Positions 27,400-38,082 of a stretch of 64,000 bases of DNA are shown piece after piece. This DNA comes from Streptomyces sp. NRRL B-1347 (lineage in GTDB: Bacteria; Actinomycetota; Actinomycetes; Streptomycetales; Streptomycetaceae), in NCBI RefSeq assembly GCF_000720325.1, contig NZ_JOJM01000011.1, positions 88,897-152,896 on the forward strand, given 5' to 3'. How positions within the stretch are numbered: position 1 is the first letter of the stretch; each line of letters begins with the position of its first letter. The translations under genes were made by a program, and so were the position numbers. The notes under the pieces are model-generated. The model made no database searches. It was not told the DNA's origin and was given only the letters and a program-made list of their open reading frames with translations.

Positions 27400-28428
27400 T
27401 CAGCTCCCGTCCGGGTCCGCGCGGTCGAGCGCGGGCCGCGGCGCCGGACCCTCCTCCAGGAGGTGGTCGGCCGCCGCCGTGTCCGTGACCAGGCTGGTCA
27501 CGAGCCCGGAGCGGAGCACCGCGTCGATGGCCGCGGCCTTGCGCTGGCCCCCGGCGATCGCGACGACCTCCGGGATGCGGCGCAGCCGGTCCGCCTCGAC
27601 CGTGATGCAGCGCTCGCCGAGGTCGCGCCCGACCCGGCGGCCCTCGGCGTCGAAGAGGTGCGCGGACATCTCCGCGGCGACGCCGAGCGAGGCGTAGTGC
27701 GCCCGCTCCTCGTCCGTGAGCATGTCGTGCACCGTGGAGATGCCCGGCTCCCAGGAGCCGATGGACACCGCGGCGACCGTCACCTTGTCGAAGTACTCGA
27801 AGGCGCGGGCGATGCCCGTCTGGTGCCGCAGCGCGGCGGCCGTCGCCGCGTCCGGCAGGAGCATCGGCGCGTAGATGGGGTGGGCGTCGCCGCCGGAGAC
27901 CTGGGCGGCGCGGCGCACGGCCTCGACGGAGCCGCGCTCCGCGGTGCCCGCGTCGTACACGCCCGTCAGCTGTACGACGGTGCACGGTGGCAGCGCTTCG
28001 AGCGCCGCCGCCATGTTGATGGTCGAACGGCCCCACGCGAGGCCGAGCACGTCGCCCTCGGCCACCAGCTCGCCGAGCAGTCCCGCCGCCACCTCGCCGA
28101 GGTTCTCCGGGTCGGGCGACTCGTCGACGTCGTCCGTGGACGACGGCGATTCGACGACGACGGCGTGCCGCAGGCCGTAGCGGGCGCGGAGCGCGTCGGA
28201 GCGCTCGGCGTCCAGCTCCGCGGGCACGCGGATCTCGATCCTTACAAGGTCCCGTTCGAGAGCGGTCTCCAGGACCCGGGCCACCTTGAAGCGGCTGACG
28301 CCGAACTCCTCGGCGATCTGGATCTTGGACTTGCCCTCGAGATAGAAGCGGCGGGCCATGGCCGCCGCCTGCACCAGCTCCGCGGGTCCCATCCGCATGG
28401 CTGACCGACCCGCCGACATGGCCGACAC
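27400..28428 (-). CDS. sugar-binding transcriptional regulator (SorC/DeoR family)
   Basis: 342 residues: helix-turn-helix near the N-terminus (FYLEGKSKIQIAEEFGVSRF, KVARVLETAL) and a C-terminal SorC sugar-phosphate-binding domain (LGLAWGRSTINMAAALEALP, DRLRRIPEVVAIAGGQRKAA). Family members sense phosphorylated sugars and control carbohydrate operons. The gene is downstream of rpe on the same strand with a 142-bp gap, so a pentose-phosphate ligand is plausible. GTG 28428 is chosen because GAGGAG lies 6 bp upstream; GTG 28449 lacks a site. Confidence 0.88.
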   Translation of the reverse strand: MSAMSAGRSAMRMGPAELVQAAAMARRFYLEGKSKIQIAEEFGVSRFKVARVLETALERDLVRIEIRVPAELDAERSDALRARYGLRHAVVVESPSSTDDVDESPDPENLGEVAAGLLGELVAEGDVLGLAWGRSTINMAAALEALPPCTVVQLTGVYDAGTAERGSVEAVRRAAQVSGGDAHPIYAPMLLPDAATAAALRHQTGIARAFEYFDKVTVAAVSIGSWEPGISTVHDMLTDEERAHYASLGVAAEMSAHLFDAEGRRVGRDLGERCITVEADRLRRIPEVVAIAGGQRKAAAIDAVLRSGLVTSLVTDTAAADHLLEEGPAPRPALDRADPDGS

Positions 28429-28570
28429 GGCGCTCTCCTCACTGCTCACTGCTGTTCACGACATTCGTACACCTGGATTCGCTGTTCATCCTCGCAGATC
28501 CGGCGTACTTGATCAGCCTCGATGGGCCGCGTTCACGTTCCCGTGGCCAAGCCGTTGGCCGAGCGGGGGC

Positions 28571-29257
28571 TCAGTGGCCGCACGCCCACCCGGCGGTCGC
28601 CGTCGTGGCCGCCGCCTGGGCGCGCAGGGCGCGGACCGCGTCGGCCGGGTCCTCGGCGCCGTACACGGCGGACCCGGCGACGAAGACGTCGGCGCCCGCC
28701 TCGGCGCACCGCTCGATGGTGGCGGCCGAGACCCCGCCGTCGACCTGGAGCCACAGGTCGAGGCCGTGCTTGCCGATGAGCTCACGGGTGCGGCGGATCT
28801 TGGGCAGCATGATGTCGAGGAAGGCCTGGCCGCCGAAACCGGGCTCGACCGTCATGATCAGCACCATGTCCAGTTCGGGCAGCAGGTCCTCGTAGGGCTC
28901 GATGGGCGTCGCGGGCTTGAGCGCCATGGCCGCGCGGGCGCCCTTGGCGCGGATCTCGCGGGCGAGCCGGACGGGCGCCGCGGCGGCCTCCGCGTGGAAG
29001 GTGACGGACCCGGCACCCGCTTCGACGTACTGCGGGGCCCAGCGATCCGGGTCCTCCATCATCAGATGGCAGTCCAGCGGCGTGTCCGTCGCACGGGCCA
29101 GGGACTCTACGACCGGCACCCCGAGCGTGAGGTTCGGCACGAAGTGGTTGTCCATGACGTCGACATGGAGCCAATCCGCGCCCTCGACGGCCTTCGCCTC
29201 CTCGGCGAGACGGGCGAAGTCGGCGGACAGGATGCTGGGGTTGATCTGCGGGGCCAT
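28571..29257 (-). CDS. rpe: ribulose-phosphate 3-epimerase
   Basis: 228-residue TIM barrel that interconverts ribulose 5-phosphate and xylulose 5-phosphate in the pentose phosphate and Calvin-type pathways. Motifs: [31 protein letters not shown] (metal ligands), [24 protein letters not shown] and [12 protein letters not shown], all intact. ATG 29257 gives the standard N-terminus. It is divergent from the MMPL gene and upstream of the SorC-type regulator. Confidence 0.96.
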   Translation of the reverse strand: MAPQINPSILSADFARLAEEAKAVEGADWLHVDVMDNHFVPNLTLGVPVVESLARATDTPLDCHLMMEDPDRWAPQYVEAGAGSVTFHAEAAAAPVRLAREIRAKGARAAMALKPATPIEPYEDLLPELDMVLIMTVEPGFGGQAFLDIMLPKIRRTRELIGKHGLDLWLQVDGGVSAATIERCAEAGADVFVAGSAVYGAEDPADAVRALRAQAAATTATAGWACGH

Positions 29258-29402
29258 GCCCCAAGCCTGCCATGCCCGGCGGTGGTTGCCCGCTCCGGTC
29301 CCGCCAAGGTGTGCGGGGCGGTCCCTCGCGCCCTCCCGCGCCCGCACGCCGCGTGCCATGCTGGCCGTCCACCGGCAGCGCGTGGGGCGGCAGGGGGCAC
29401 CT

Positions 29403-31583
29403 ATGCCAGGAACGCCGAGAACACAGCGCGACCAGCGGCGGCAGGGCCGTCGGGGGGTGGCGTGGCTGATCTGCGGGCCGCGCGTGAAGTGGCTGGTGCT
29501 CGTGTTCTGGCTGCTCGTCCTCGTCCTCGCGGCGCCGTTCGCCCAGAAGCTCGCCGACGAGCAGGACAACACCACCTCGTCCTGGGTGCCGCGGTCCGCC
29601 GAGTCCACCCAGGTCCTGGACGTCTCCGAGGAGTTCAGGCCCGAGACGATGCCGATGGTCGTCGTGTACGTGCGCGAGGACGGCCCCCTCACGGCCGCGG
29701 ACCGCGAGCGCATCGACAAGGGCGTCGGCGGGGTCAAACAGCTGCGCTCCCACTGGATCCGCGGGGACGAGACCCGCGGCCCCGCCTTCGACAAGAAGGG
29801 CGACGACGCCCGCGCGGCCCAGGTGTACGTACCGCTCACGGTGAACAACGACACCTACAACGACCTGCCGGACGCCGTCGACGACGTGCGCGACGCGGTG
29901 GGCCGGAGCGCCGCGGGCCTGGACGTCTACGTCACGGGCCCGGCCGGGATCAACGCGGAGTTCTCGAAGGCCTTCGCCGACATCGACTCCACGCTCCTGC
30001 TCGCCGCGGGCGCCGTCGTCGTGGTGGCGCTCCTGATCACCTACCGCAGCCCGGTCCTCCTGCTGGTCCCCCTGTTCTCCGCGGTCGTCTCCCTGTTCGT
30101 CGCCCAGGCGCTGATCTACCTCCTGGCCGAGCACGCGGGCCTGACGGTCAACGGCCAGAGCTCGGGCATCCTCACCGTGCTCGTCTTCGGCGCGGGGACG
30201 GACTACGCCCTGCTCCTGGTCGCCCGCTACCGCGAGGAGCTGCGCCGCCACGAGGACCGGCACGAGGCGATGGCCCTCGCCCTGCACCGGGCGGGGCCCG
30301 CGGTCATCGCCTCCAGCGCGACGGTCGTCCTGAGCATGCTGGTGCTGCTCGTGGCCGAGATGAACTCCACGCGCGGCCTCGGCCCTGTCGCCGCGATCGG
30401 CGTGGGCATCGCGCTGCTGGTGATGCTGTCGCTGTTCCCGGCCCTGCTCGTGATCTGCGGCCGCTGGCTGTTCTGGCCGAAGATCCCGCACCACGGCTCC
30501 CCCGACCCCGCCGAGCAGGGCGTGTGGGCCCGCATGGGCCGCCGCATCGCGCGCCGCCCCCGCCTGACCTGGGTCGTGACCTCGGTGGTGCTCGCGGCCC
30601 TGGCCCTCGGCCTGACCCAGCTGCGCGCGGCGGGCGTCAGCAACGAGGACGCCTTCCTCGACAAGCCGAGCTCCGTCACCGGCCAGGAGGTCTCGGCGGA
30701 GTACTTCCCCGCGGGCAGCGGCGATCCCCTGGTCGTGGTCGCCGACAAGGCCAAGGCCGAGGACGTCGGCCGCGTCGTCAGCGGCACCCGCGGCGTCGAC
30801 CCGGAGACGGTGGCCGTGCCGCCCGGCACGAAACCCGAACACGACGGCAAGGTCCTGTACGAGGCGACCCTCACGGACCCGTCCGACAGCGAGGCGGCCA
30901 AGGACACCGTCGAACGGGTCCGGGACGCCGTCCACGGCGTACCCGACGCGAACGCGAAGATCGGCGGCGGCACCGCCACGCTGCTGGACATGGACAAGGC
31001 CACGATTCACGACGACAAACTGGTCATCCCGCTCGTGCTCCTGGTGGTCCTGCTGATCCTCGCCGCACTGCTCCGGGCGGTCGTGGCACCGCTGCTCCTC
31101 ATCGCCACCGTGGTCCTGTCCTTCTCCACGGCCCTCGGCATCAGCGCGCTCGTCTTCCGCCACGTCTTCGACTTCGCCGGCGAGTCGACGGACTTCCCGC
31201 TGTTCGTCTTCGTCTTCCTCGTGGCCCTGGGCATCGACTACAACATCTTCCTGACCACCCGCATCCGTGAGGACGCGGGCGTCCACGGCACCCGGCCCGG
31301 CGTCGTGACGGGCCTGGCCGCCACCGGGGCGGTCATCACCTCGGCGGGCCTGGTCCTCGCGGGCACCTTCGCCGTCCTCGGCACGATCCCGATGGTGGCC
31401 TTCGTCGAAGTGGGCTTCGCGGTCGCCCTCGGCGTCCTCCTGGACACCTTCATCGTCCGCTCGATCCTGGTCACCAGCCTGTTCCTGGACGTGGGCCCGA
31501 AGATCTGGTGGCCGCACGCGCTGGCCAAGGAACAGCCGAAGGAATCGAGCCCAGCGGGAGATTCAAACCCGTCCGGGGTGTGA
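29403..31583 (+). CDS. MMPL family RND-type transporter
   Basis: 726-residue membrane protein with the duplicated MMPL layout: one N-terminal helix ([21 protein letters not shown]), an extracellular porter loop, five helices including [23 protein letters not shown], then a second half with [18 protein letters not shown]. The repeated GTDYALLL / GIDYNIFL Asp-Tyr pairs are the proton-relay residues of the family. MMPL proteins export lipids or hydrophobic metabolites across the actinobacterial membrane; substrate unknown. ATG 29403 is preceded by AGGGGG; an alternative ATG at 29358 lacks one. Confidence 0.9.
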   Translation: MPGTPRTQRDQRRQGRRGVAWLICGPRVKWLVLVFWLLVLVLAAPFAQKLADEQDNTTSSWVPRSAESTQVLDVSEEFRPETMPMVVVYVREDGPLTAADRERIDKGVGGVKQLRSHWIRGDETRGPAFDKKGDDARAAQVYVPLTVNNDTYNDLPDAVDDVRDAVGRSAAGLDVYVTGPAGINAEFSKAFADIDSTLLLAAGAVVVVALLITYRSPVLLLVPLFSAVVSLFVAQALIYLLAEHAGLTVNGQSSGILTVLVFGAGTDYALLLVARYREELRRHEDRHEAMALALHRAGPAVIASSATVVLSMLVLLVAEMNSTRGLGPVAAIGVGIALLVMLSLFPALLVICGRWLFWPKIPHHGSPDPAEQGVWARMGRRIARRPRLTWVVTSVVLAALALGLTQLRAAGVSNEDAFLDKPSSVTGQEVSAEYFPAGSGDPLVVVADKAKAEDVGRVVSGTRGVDPETVAVPPGTKPEHDGKVLYEATLTDPSDSEAAKDTVERVRDAVHGVPDANAKIGGGTATLLDMDKATIHDDKLVIPLVLLVVLLILAALLRAVVAPLLLIATVVLSFSTALGISALVFRHVFDFAGESTDFPLFVFVFLVALGIDYNIFLTTRIREDAGVHGTRPGVVTGLAATGAVITSAGLVLAGTFAVLGTIPMVAFVEVGFAVALGVLLDTFIVRSILVTSLFLDVGPKIWWPHALAKEQPKESSPAGDSNPSGV

Positions 31584-31613
31584 GGACGAGCGCGCAGCGC
31601 GATCGACCGGGGC

Positions 31614-31640
31614 CCCGGGGGGGGGCGGAGCCCCCCCGGG
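31614..31640. terminator. GC-rich hairpin between convergent MMPL and rsmB genes
   Basis: 10-bp stem CCCGGGGGGG (31614-31623) / CCCCCCCGGG (31631-31640) with a 7-nt loop, between the two stop codons and ending one base before the rsmB stop; probably serves both strands. Confidence 0.65.
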
Positions 31641-33110
31641 TCACCCCGTACGCCGGATGACCGCCAAGTACATCGCGTCCGTACCGTGCAGATGAGGCCA
31701 CAGCTGCACGTCGGGCCCGTCGCCGAGCGCCGCGACACCGGGGAACAGCGGCCGCGCGTCGACCAGCTCGGCGCCGCCGCCCCCCTGCTTGAGCACGTCG
31801 TCCACGACGGCCCGGGTCTCCGCGAGGTGCGGCGAACACGTGGCGTACCCCACGACGCCGCCCACGCGCACGGACTCCAGCGCCGTCCGCAGCAGCGACC
31901 GCTGCAACGGGGCGAAGCCGTCCAGGTCCTCCGGGCGCCGCCGCCACCGCGCCTCGGGCCGCCGCCGCAGCGCGCCGAGCCCGGTGCAGGGCACGTCCAT
32001 GAGGACCCGGTCGAAGGTGCCGGGCCGCCACGGCGGACGCGTGCCGTCGGCAGCGATGACCTGGTACGGGCCGGGGTTCCCGGCGAGGGCCTGGCCCACG
32101 AGCCCGGCCCGGTGCGGCTGCTTCTCGGAGGCGAGCAGAACCGCCCCGCGCTCGGCGGCGAGCCCCGCGAGCAGCGCGGCCTTGCCGCCGGGCCCGGCGC
32201 ACCCGTCGAGCCACTTCGTGTCGGGACCCTCGATCGGCACGTCGGCGAGCGCGCGGGCGACGAGCTGACTGCCCTCGTCCTGCACGCCGGCGCGCCCCTC
32301 GCGCACCGCGTCGATCCGCCCGGGCTCGCCGCCGTCGGCGAGCCGCACGGCGTACGGCGACCAGCGCCCCGGCACGGCGGCCTCGGTGCCGAGCGCGTAG
32401 AGCAGCTCGGCGGCCGTGGACCGGCCGGGCCGGGCCACGAGGGTCACCTCGGGCCGTTCGTTGTCGGCTTCGAGCAGGTCCTCGATCCCGGCCCTGCCGC
32501 CGCCGAGCGCGTCCCACAGCGCGGAGACGACCCATCGCGGATGCGAATGCACCACGGCGAGATGGTCCTCGGCGTCGTCGTCGTACGGCGGCGCGACCTT
32601 CTCCAGCCACCCGTCGAGGTCGTCGCCCGCGACCTTGCGCAGCACCGCGTTGACGAACTTGGCCCGCCCGTCGCCGAGCACCACGCGCGCCAGCTCCACC
32701 GAGGCGGACACGGCGGCGTGCGTGGGGATGCGGGTGCCGAGGAGCTGGTGCACGCCCAGGTTCAGCACGTCGAGGACAGGTGGGTCGACCTCGCGCAGCG
32801 GCCGGTCGATGCAGGCCGCGACGATCGCGTCGTACGTGCCCTGCCGGCGCAGCGTGCCGTAGACGAGCTCCGTGGCGAGGGCCGCGTCCCGGGCGTCGAA
32901 GTCGCCCTTCTCACGGGCCTTGCGCAGCAGCGGCGGAAGGACCAGGTTCGCGTACGCGTCGCGTTCGTCCACGGCCCGCAGCGCCTCGAAGGCGAGGAAG
33001 CGCACGGGGTCCTTCTGCGGGCGCCGGTAGGGCTTGTGGGGCCTGCCGGGCTTCCCGGACTTCCCGGGCTTGCCCTGGGTGCGGGGACGGCGGCTCGGCT
33101 GGTCGTTCAA
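31641..33110 (-). CDS. rsmB: 16S rRNA (cytosine-5)-methyltransferase RsmB
   Basis: 489 residues: a basic 35-residue head (many Arg/Lys/Pro), a NusB-like RNA-binding domain (about 38-170; VRFLAFEALRAVDERDAYAN), then a Rossmann methyltransferase with the SAM loop CAGPGGKAALLA, the catalytic PCTG in VLMDVPCTGLGALRRRP and the second Cys in YATCSPHLAET. It methylates C967-type positions of 16S rRNA. The start codon appears to be TTG at 33110 with GGAG upstream. It follows fmt with a 71-bp gap, a common pairing in bacteria. Confidence 0.94.
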   Translation of the reverse strand: MNDQPSRRPRTQGKPGKSGKPGRPHKPYRRPQKDPVRFLAFEALRAVDERDAYANLVLPPLLRKAREKGDFDARDAALATELVYGTLRRQGTYDAIVAACIDRPLREVDPPVLDVLNLGVHQLLGTRIPTHAAVSASVELARVVLGDGRAKFVNAVLRKVAGDDLDGWLEKVAPPYDDDAEDHLAVVHSHPRWVVSALWDALGGGRAGIEDLLEADNERPEVTLVARPGRSTAAELLYALGTEAAVPGRWSPYAVRLADGGEPGRIDAVREGRAGVQDEGSQLVARALADVPIEGPDTKWLDGCAGPGGKAALLAGLAAERGAVLLASEKQPHRAGLVGQALAGNPGPYQVIAADGTRPPWRPGTFDRVLMDVPCTGLGALRRRPEARWRRRPEDLDGFAPLQRSLLRTALESVRVGGVVGYATCSPHLAETRAVVDDVLKQGGGGAELVDARPLFPGVAALGDGPDVQLWPHLHGTDAMYLAVIRRTG

Positions 33111-33181
33111 AGGTGCTCCGCTGTGAGGATCCGACGTCCGCCAAGGCCGTCGGCCCGCTGCGGGCCGACGGACGGACCAGT

Positions 33182-34126
33182 TCAGCGTACGTCGCCCGTA
33201 CCCAAGGTCTCACCCGGGGCGATCCGCACCCCGCGCGCCCAGTCGGCGGCGGCCATCGGCTTCTTGCCCTGCGCCTGCACCCACAGCAGCTCCACGGCGT
33301 ACGAACCGGTGCCGACGTACAAGTTCTTCTTGCCGACGGAGAGCTCGCCGGGCGCGAGGTCGGTGCGGTCCGGCACCGGGACGGCTTGGATCAGCTTGAG
33401 GCGCTCGCCGCGGAAGACGGTCCAGGCGCCCGGCGCGGGGGTGCAGCCGCGCACCACGCGGTCCACGCGGAGCGCGGGCGTCGCCCAGTCGACGCGCGCG
33501 TCCTCGACGGTGATCTTCGGCGCGACGGTGACGCCGTCAGCGGGCTGTGGGAGGGCGCTCAGCGAGCCGTCCTCGATGCCGTCCATGGTCGCGGCGAGCA
33601 GCCCCGAACCCGCGAACGCGAGGCGGGTCAGCAGGTCACCGCTGGTGTCGGTGGACCGGATCTCCTCGGTGACCGTGCCGTACACAGGGCCGGAGTCCAG
33701 GCCCTCCTCGATCAGGAAGGTCGAGGCGCCGGTGATCTCGTCACCGGCCATGATGGAGTGCTGCACCGGGGCCGCGCCGCGCCAGGCGGGCAGCAGCGAG
33801 AAGTGCAGGTTGACCCAGCCGTGGGCGGGGATGTCCAGGGCCACCTTGGGCAGCAGCGCGCCGTAGGCGACCACCGGGCAGCAGTCGGGCGCGATCTCCC
33901 GGAGCCGGGCGAGGAACTCCTCGTCACGCGGCTTCGCGGGCTTGAGCACCTCGATCCCGGCCTCCTCCGCGCGCTCGGCGACCGGGCTCGCGATCAGCCT
34001 GCGACCGCGGCCCGCCGGGGCGTCGGGGCGGGTGACGACGGCGGCCACCTCGTGCCGGCCGGAGGCGATCAGGGCGTCCAGGGCGGGGACGGCGACCTCG
34101 GGGGTGCCTGCGAAGACCAGCTTCAC
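33182..34126 (-). CDS. fmt: methionyl-tRNA formyltransferase
   Basis: 314 residues; formylates initiator Met-tRNA. N-terminal formyltransferase domain with [17 protein letters not shown], the folate-enzyme signature [18 protein letters not shown] and a C-terminal OB-like domain. Length and motifs are normal. GTG start at 34126. First gene of an fmt-rsmB unit. The 469-bp gap upstream (34127-34595) holds the promoters of fmt and of the divergent HTH gene and the phased repeats at 34251-34277. Confidence 0.96.
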   Translation of the reverse strand: MKLVFAGTPEVAVPALDALIASGRHEVAAVVTRPDAPAGRGRRLIASPVAERAEEAGIEVLKPAKPRDEEFLARLREIAPDCCPVVAYGALLPKVALDIPAHGWVNLHFSLLPAWRGAAPVQHSIMAGDEITGASTFLIEEGLDSGPVYGTVTEEIRSTDTSGDLLTRLAFAGSGLLAATMDGIEDGSLSALPQPADGVTVAPKITVEDARVDWATPALRVDRVVRGCTPAPGAWTVFRGERLKLIQAVPVPDRTDLAPGELSVGKKNLYVGTGSYAVELLWVQAQGKKPMAAADWARGVRIAPGETLGTGDVR

Positions 34127-34250
34127 TGGGTGCTACCTCGGATTTCTGGGAGTCTGCGGCGGCTGTCGGCGGCGACGCGCGTGCGGTGACGGCAGCTCAC
34201 CAGTCTATGGGCCGCCGCGGTTCTCGCTGCTGGGGACGGCACACGAACCC

Positions 34251-34277
34251 TTTTGAGAACTTTTGAGGCCTTTTCAG
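34251..34277. repeat. three TTTTGAG-type repeats phased at exactly 10 bp
   Basis: TTTTGAG at 34251-34257, TTTTGAG at 34261-34267 and TTTTCAG at 34271-34277, in the gap between fmt and the HTH gene. The T-tracts fall once per helical turn, as in intrinsically curved DNA or cooperative binding arrays. Nothing else recognisable was found in 34127-34595. Confidence 0.55.
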
Positions 34278-34286
34278 ATGACTTGA

Positions 34287-35138
<852 letters not shown>

Positions 35139-35145
35139 CGTCCAC

Positions 35146-35179
35146 GATGCCCCCTGCCCGGGCCCGGGCAGGGGGCATC
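35146..35179 (+). terminator. 34-bp perfect palindrome, terminator of the HTH gene
   Basis: GATGCCCCCTGCCCGGG (35146-35162) is followed immediately by its exact complement (35163-35179), giving a 17-bp stem with the loop formed from the central CGGGCCCG. It lies 8 bp after the stop codon. Confidence 0.8.
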
Positions 35180-35630
35180 AGTGTGCCCCGCCGCCTTCGC
35201 ACCCGGGCACCCTCGCCCCCTCGCGTCCCCGGGGCCTCGCTCCCCGGCACCCTCGCCGTCCTCGCCCCCTCGCGTCCGGGGGCCTCGCTCCCCGGCACCC
35301 GGGCGCCCCGACATCCTCGCGTCCCGGCGCTCTCGCACCCTCGCGTCCCTGTGTCCTCGCTCCCCGGCACCCGGCAATCCCGGCGTCCCGGCACCCTCGC
35401 ACCCCGGCACCCCGGCGCCCTCGCACCCCAGCGCCCTCGCGCCTCGGCACCCGGGCGCCCCGACGTCCTCGCGTTCCGGCACCCCGCAATCCCGGCGTCC
35501 CGGCACCCTCGCGTCCTCACGCCCCGGCACCCCCGGCGTCCTCGCGCCCCGGCACCTGGGCGCCCCGACGTCCTCGCGCCCTCGCGTCCCGGCGTCCCGG
35601 CGTCCTCACGCCCTGCTGTCCTGTGACAGG
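35180..35630. repeat. 450-bp intergenic tract of degenerate GC-rich short repeats
   Basis: The gap between the HTH gene and priA is built from shuffled 9-10-bp units such as CCCTCGCAC, CCCCGGCAC, CCCGGCGTC and CCTCGCGTC, with longer blocks repeated (for example GGGCGCCCCGAC near 35305, 35453 and 35550). All six frames are largely open only because the repeat lacks stop codons. No ribosome site or protein family supports coding. It looks like a minisatellite-like expansion. Confidence 0.7.
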
Positions 35631-35695
35631 ACGGGCACCGGGCGCCGCGGACGGGCCCGGCGGGCCTCAAGAAACGCGGCCGGGGTGCCCGCAGG

Positions 35696-37846
35696 TCACC
35701 CGATGTCCGCCGGGTCGATCCGCACCCGCACCGCCTGCTGCGCCGCCACCCCGCGCGCCATCCGCGCGGCCTGCGCCGCCTTGAGGGCGCGGGCAAGGGC
35801 CGCGCCGCTGCCCGGGGGCACCCGCACCAGGGCGCGCTCCCACCGCTCCCCCGGCGGCGCGTCGCCGGGGCGGCGCGGGCGGCCCGGCTCGGTGGCGGGC
35901 ACCGGCACGGGGCCGAGGACCTCGGCGTCCGGCGGCAGCTCCGCCTGGGCGAGGAACTCGGCGAGCGCCTCGGGAGCGCCCGTCACCGACGCCATCCGCG
36001 ACACCGGCGGGAAGCCCAGCTCGGCCCGCTCCGACAGCTCGCGGACCGCGTGCCCGACCGGATCCCACCGGACCAGAGCCTGCACCGGCCGCAGCGTCGG
36101 CTCGGCGACGACCACCACCGTGCCGCCCGCGCCCTGGTCCCGCACCAGCGCGGCGGCGCCGATCCACCGCCGCAGCGCGTCCTCGCCCGCGCGCAGGTCC
36201 GGCCGGCCGAGCATGGCCCAGCCGTCCAGGAGCAGCGCGGCCGCATAGCCCCCCTCTGCCACGGGCTCCGCCCCCGGCGTGCTCACGACCAGGGCGGGCG
36301 CCCCGCCCACCGTGTCGAGCACCTGCTCGCGCCCCGACGTCCGTACCGGCACCGCGGGAAACGCCCGCCCCAGCTCCTCGGCGGTCCGCCGCGCGCCCAC
36401 GACCTGCGCCCGCAGCCGGAAGCCACCGCACTCGGAGCAGTGCCAGGCCGCCTCGTCCCGACCGCACCAGCCGCACACCAGGGCTCCGGCGTCCCGCGCC
36501 TCCAGGGGCCCCGCGCAGTGCCGGCACCGCGCGGGCTCCCGGCACCGCTCGCACGCGAGCCGCGGTACGTACCCGCGCCGGGGCACCTGCACGAGCACCG
36601 GGCCGTGCTTCAGGCCGTCCCGGGCGATCTGCCAGGCCAGGCTCGGCAGCCGGGCGGCCCGGGCGGCCTCGTCGCGCGCGAGGTCGCCGTCCCCCACGGT
36701 CCGCACCAGCGGCGCCGCGGCCCGCACCTGCTCCCGGTCGGCCACCACGGGCACCGCCCAGCCGCTCTCGACGAGCTGCGCGGCCTCGACCGTGCAGCCC
36801 CAGCTGCCCAGCAGGAAGGCGCACCGGTCCCGCGACGCACGGAGCTCCAGGACCTCGCGCACATGGGGGAACGGCGCGTTGTCGTCCCCGTGGCTGGCGT
36901 CGCCGTCGTCCCAGACAACCACGAGACCCAGGTTCCGCACCGGCGCGAACATGGCGGCCCGGGTCCCGACCACGGCCCGGACGGCACCGCGCCGCACGGC
37001 CAGCCACTCCCGGTACCGCCGCTCCGGCCCCGCGTCGGCGGTGAGCAGCGCGTGCTGCCCCTCGCCGAGCAGCGCCCGCAGCGCGGCGTCCACCCGAGCC
37101 GCGGGCCGCCCGGCGGGCACGACGACGAGCGCGCCGCGCCCCGAAGCCAGCGTCGCCCGCACGGCCCGGGCGATCTCCTCGGCCCACAGCGGCCCCGGCA
37201 GCGCGGTCCACACGGCCCGGGGCGCCCCGCCCGCGGCGAGCGCGGCCACGAACTCGGGCCCGCGCGCATACCGCCGCCACGACCCGGCGTCCGGCGCGGA
37301 AGGCGGCCCGGGGGCGGGCGGCGAAGGACGCCCCTCGGCCCGCCCGTGCCGGGGCGGAACCGCCAGCTGCAACACGTCCGCGAGGCTGCCCGCGTAGCGG
37401 TCGGCCACGGCCCGGGCGAGCCCGAGCAGCTCCTCGTCGAGCACGGGCTCGGGCGACACGACCTGGGCGATGGCGGCCAGCGGCCCGCTGTAGTCCGAAT
37501 CGGCGACGCGCTCGACCAGGAAGCCGTCGATCAGGCCGCCGCCCTCGCGCCGCCCCTCGCGCACGTTCCGCGAGCCGGCGCCGAAGCGTACGCGCACCCG
37601 CACTCCGGGCTGCGCCTGCTCGTCCAGCTCCGCCGGCACCGCGTAGTCGAAGTACCGGTCGAGGTGCAGCACGCCCTTGTCCACGACGACCCGCGCCACC
37701 GGCAGCTCCTTGGCGAGCTCGGCCCCCCGCCACGTCCGCGGCTTGGCCTTCGGCGCCTTCGCCTTCCGCACGCTCTCCCGAATGAGCGCAAGCTGCTCCG
37801 GCACGTCACCCGCCGCCCCGCCACCTGACCCGTTCTCGCTGCTCAC
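35696..37846 (-). CDS. priA: primosomal protein PriA, actinobacterial degenerate form
   Basis: 716 residues. N-terminal 3'-DNA-binding domain (VLHLDRYFDYAVP, VRVRFG) and C-terminal PriA domain (ELGFPPVSRMASVTG, LGPVPVPATEP) are clear, and the zinc-binding Cys pairs (CERCREPARCRHC, CGWCGRDEAAWHCSECGGF) are intact. The helicase core is degenerate: the Walker A position reads VVPAGRPAARVD with no GSGKT, and the DEAH position reads VVWDDGDASHGDD. It therefore probably assists replication restart without unwinding, as proposed for other actinobacterial PriA. GTG 37846 has AGGA 8 bp upstream; the in-frame extension to 37909 has none. Confidence 0.92.
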   Translation of the reverse strand: MSSENGSGGGAAGDVPEQLALIRESVRKAKAPKAKPRTWRGAELAKELPVARVVVDKGVLHLDRYFDYAVPAELDEQAQPGVRVRVRFGAGSRNVREGRREGGGLIDGFLVERVADSDYSGPLAAIAQVVSPEPVLDEELLGLARAVADRYAGSLADVLQLAVPPRHGRAEGRPSPPAPGPPSAPDAGSWRRYARGPEFVAALAAGGAPRAVWTALPGPLWAEEIARAVRATLASGRGALVVVPAGRPAARVDAALRALLGEGQHALLTADAGPERRYREWLAVRRGAVRAVVGTRAAMFAPVRNLGLVVVWDDGDASHGDDNAPFPHVREVLELRASRDRCAFLLGSWGCTVEAAQLVESGWAVPVVADREQVRAAAPLVRTVGDGDLARDEAARAARLPSLAWQIARDGLKHGPVLVQVPRRGYVPRLACERCREPARCRHCAGPLEARDAGALVCGWCGRDEAAWHCSECGGFRLRAQVVGARRTAEELGRAFPAVPVRTSGREQVLDTVGGAPALVVSTPGAEPVAEGGYAAALLLDGWAMLGRPDLRAGEDALRRWIGAAALVRDQGAGGTVVVVAEPTLRPVQALVRWDPVGHAVRELSERAELGFPPVSRMASVTGAPEALAEFLAQAELPPDAEVLGPVPVPATEPGRPRRPGDAPPGERWERALVRVPPGSGAALARALKAAQAARMARGVAAQQAVRVRIDPADIG

Positions 37847-38082
37847 AGCCAAATTCCTACCAGACGGGTCGGACAACCGACGGTGGCGGGACACCGGGCC
37901 CGGCCGCACCGCACACGGGCATCACCTGGCCGATTTCGCTTTCTCGACACTCGGTGAGAGGTCGGCTTCCCTCCGGATGAGGAAACGGGAAACGCTCCAT
38001 TCGCCTTGTTCGGCCCCGGTCGGCTGCCAGACGCTGAATCCCGGCGCTCACCGCTGTCGGCCGGAGAGTGACGGAGGTTGAA

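Noticed and set aside
35180..35630. Possible CRISPR array or repeat-protein gene in the GC-rich tract
   Set aside because: No constant repeat with unique spacers; units are shuffled and degenerate; no cas genes; no ribosome site, and open frames run in all directions.
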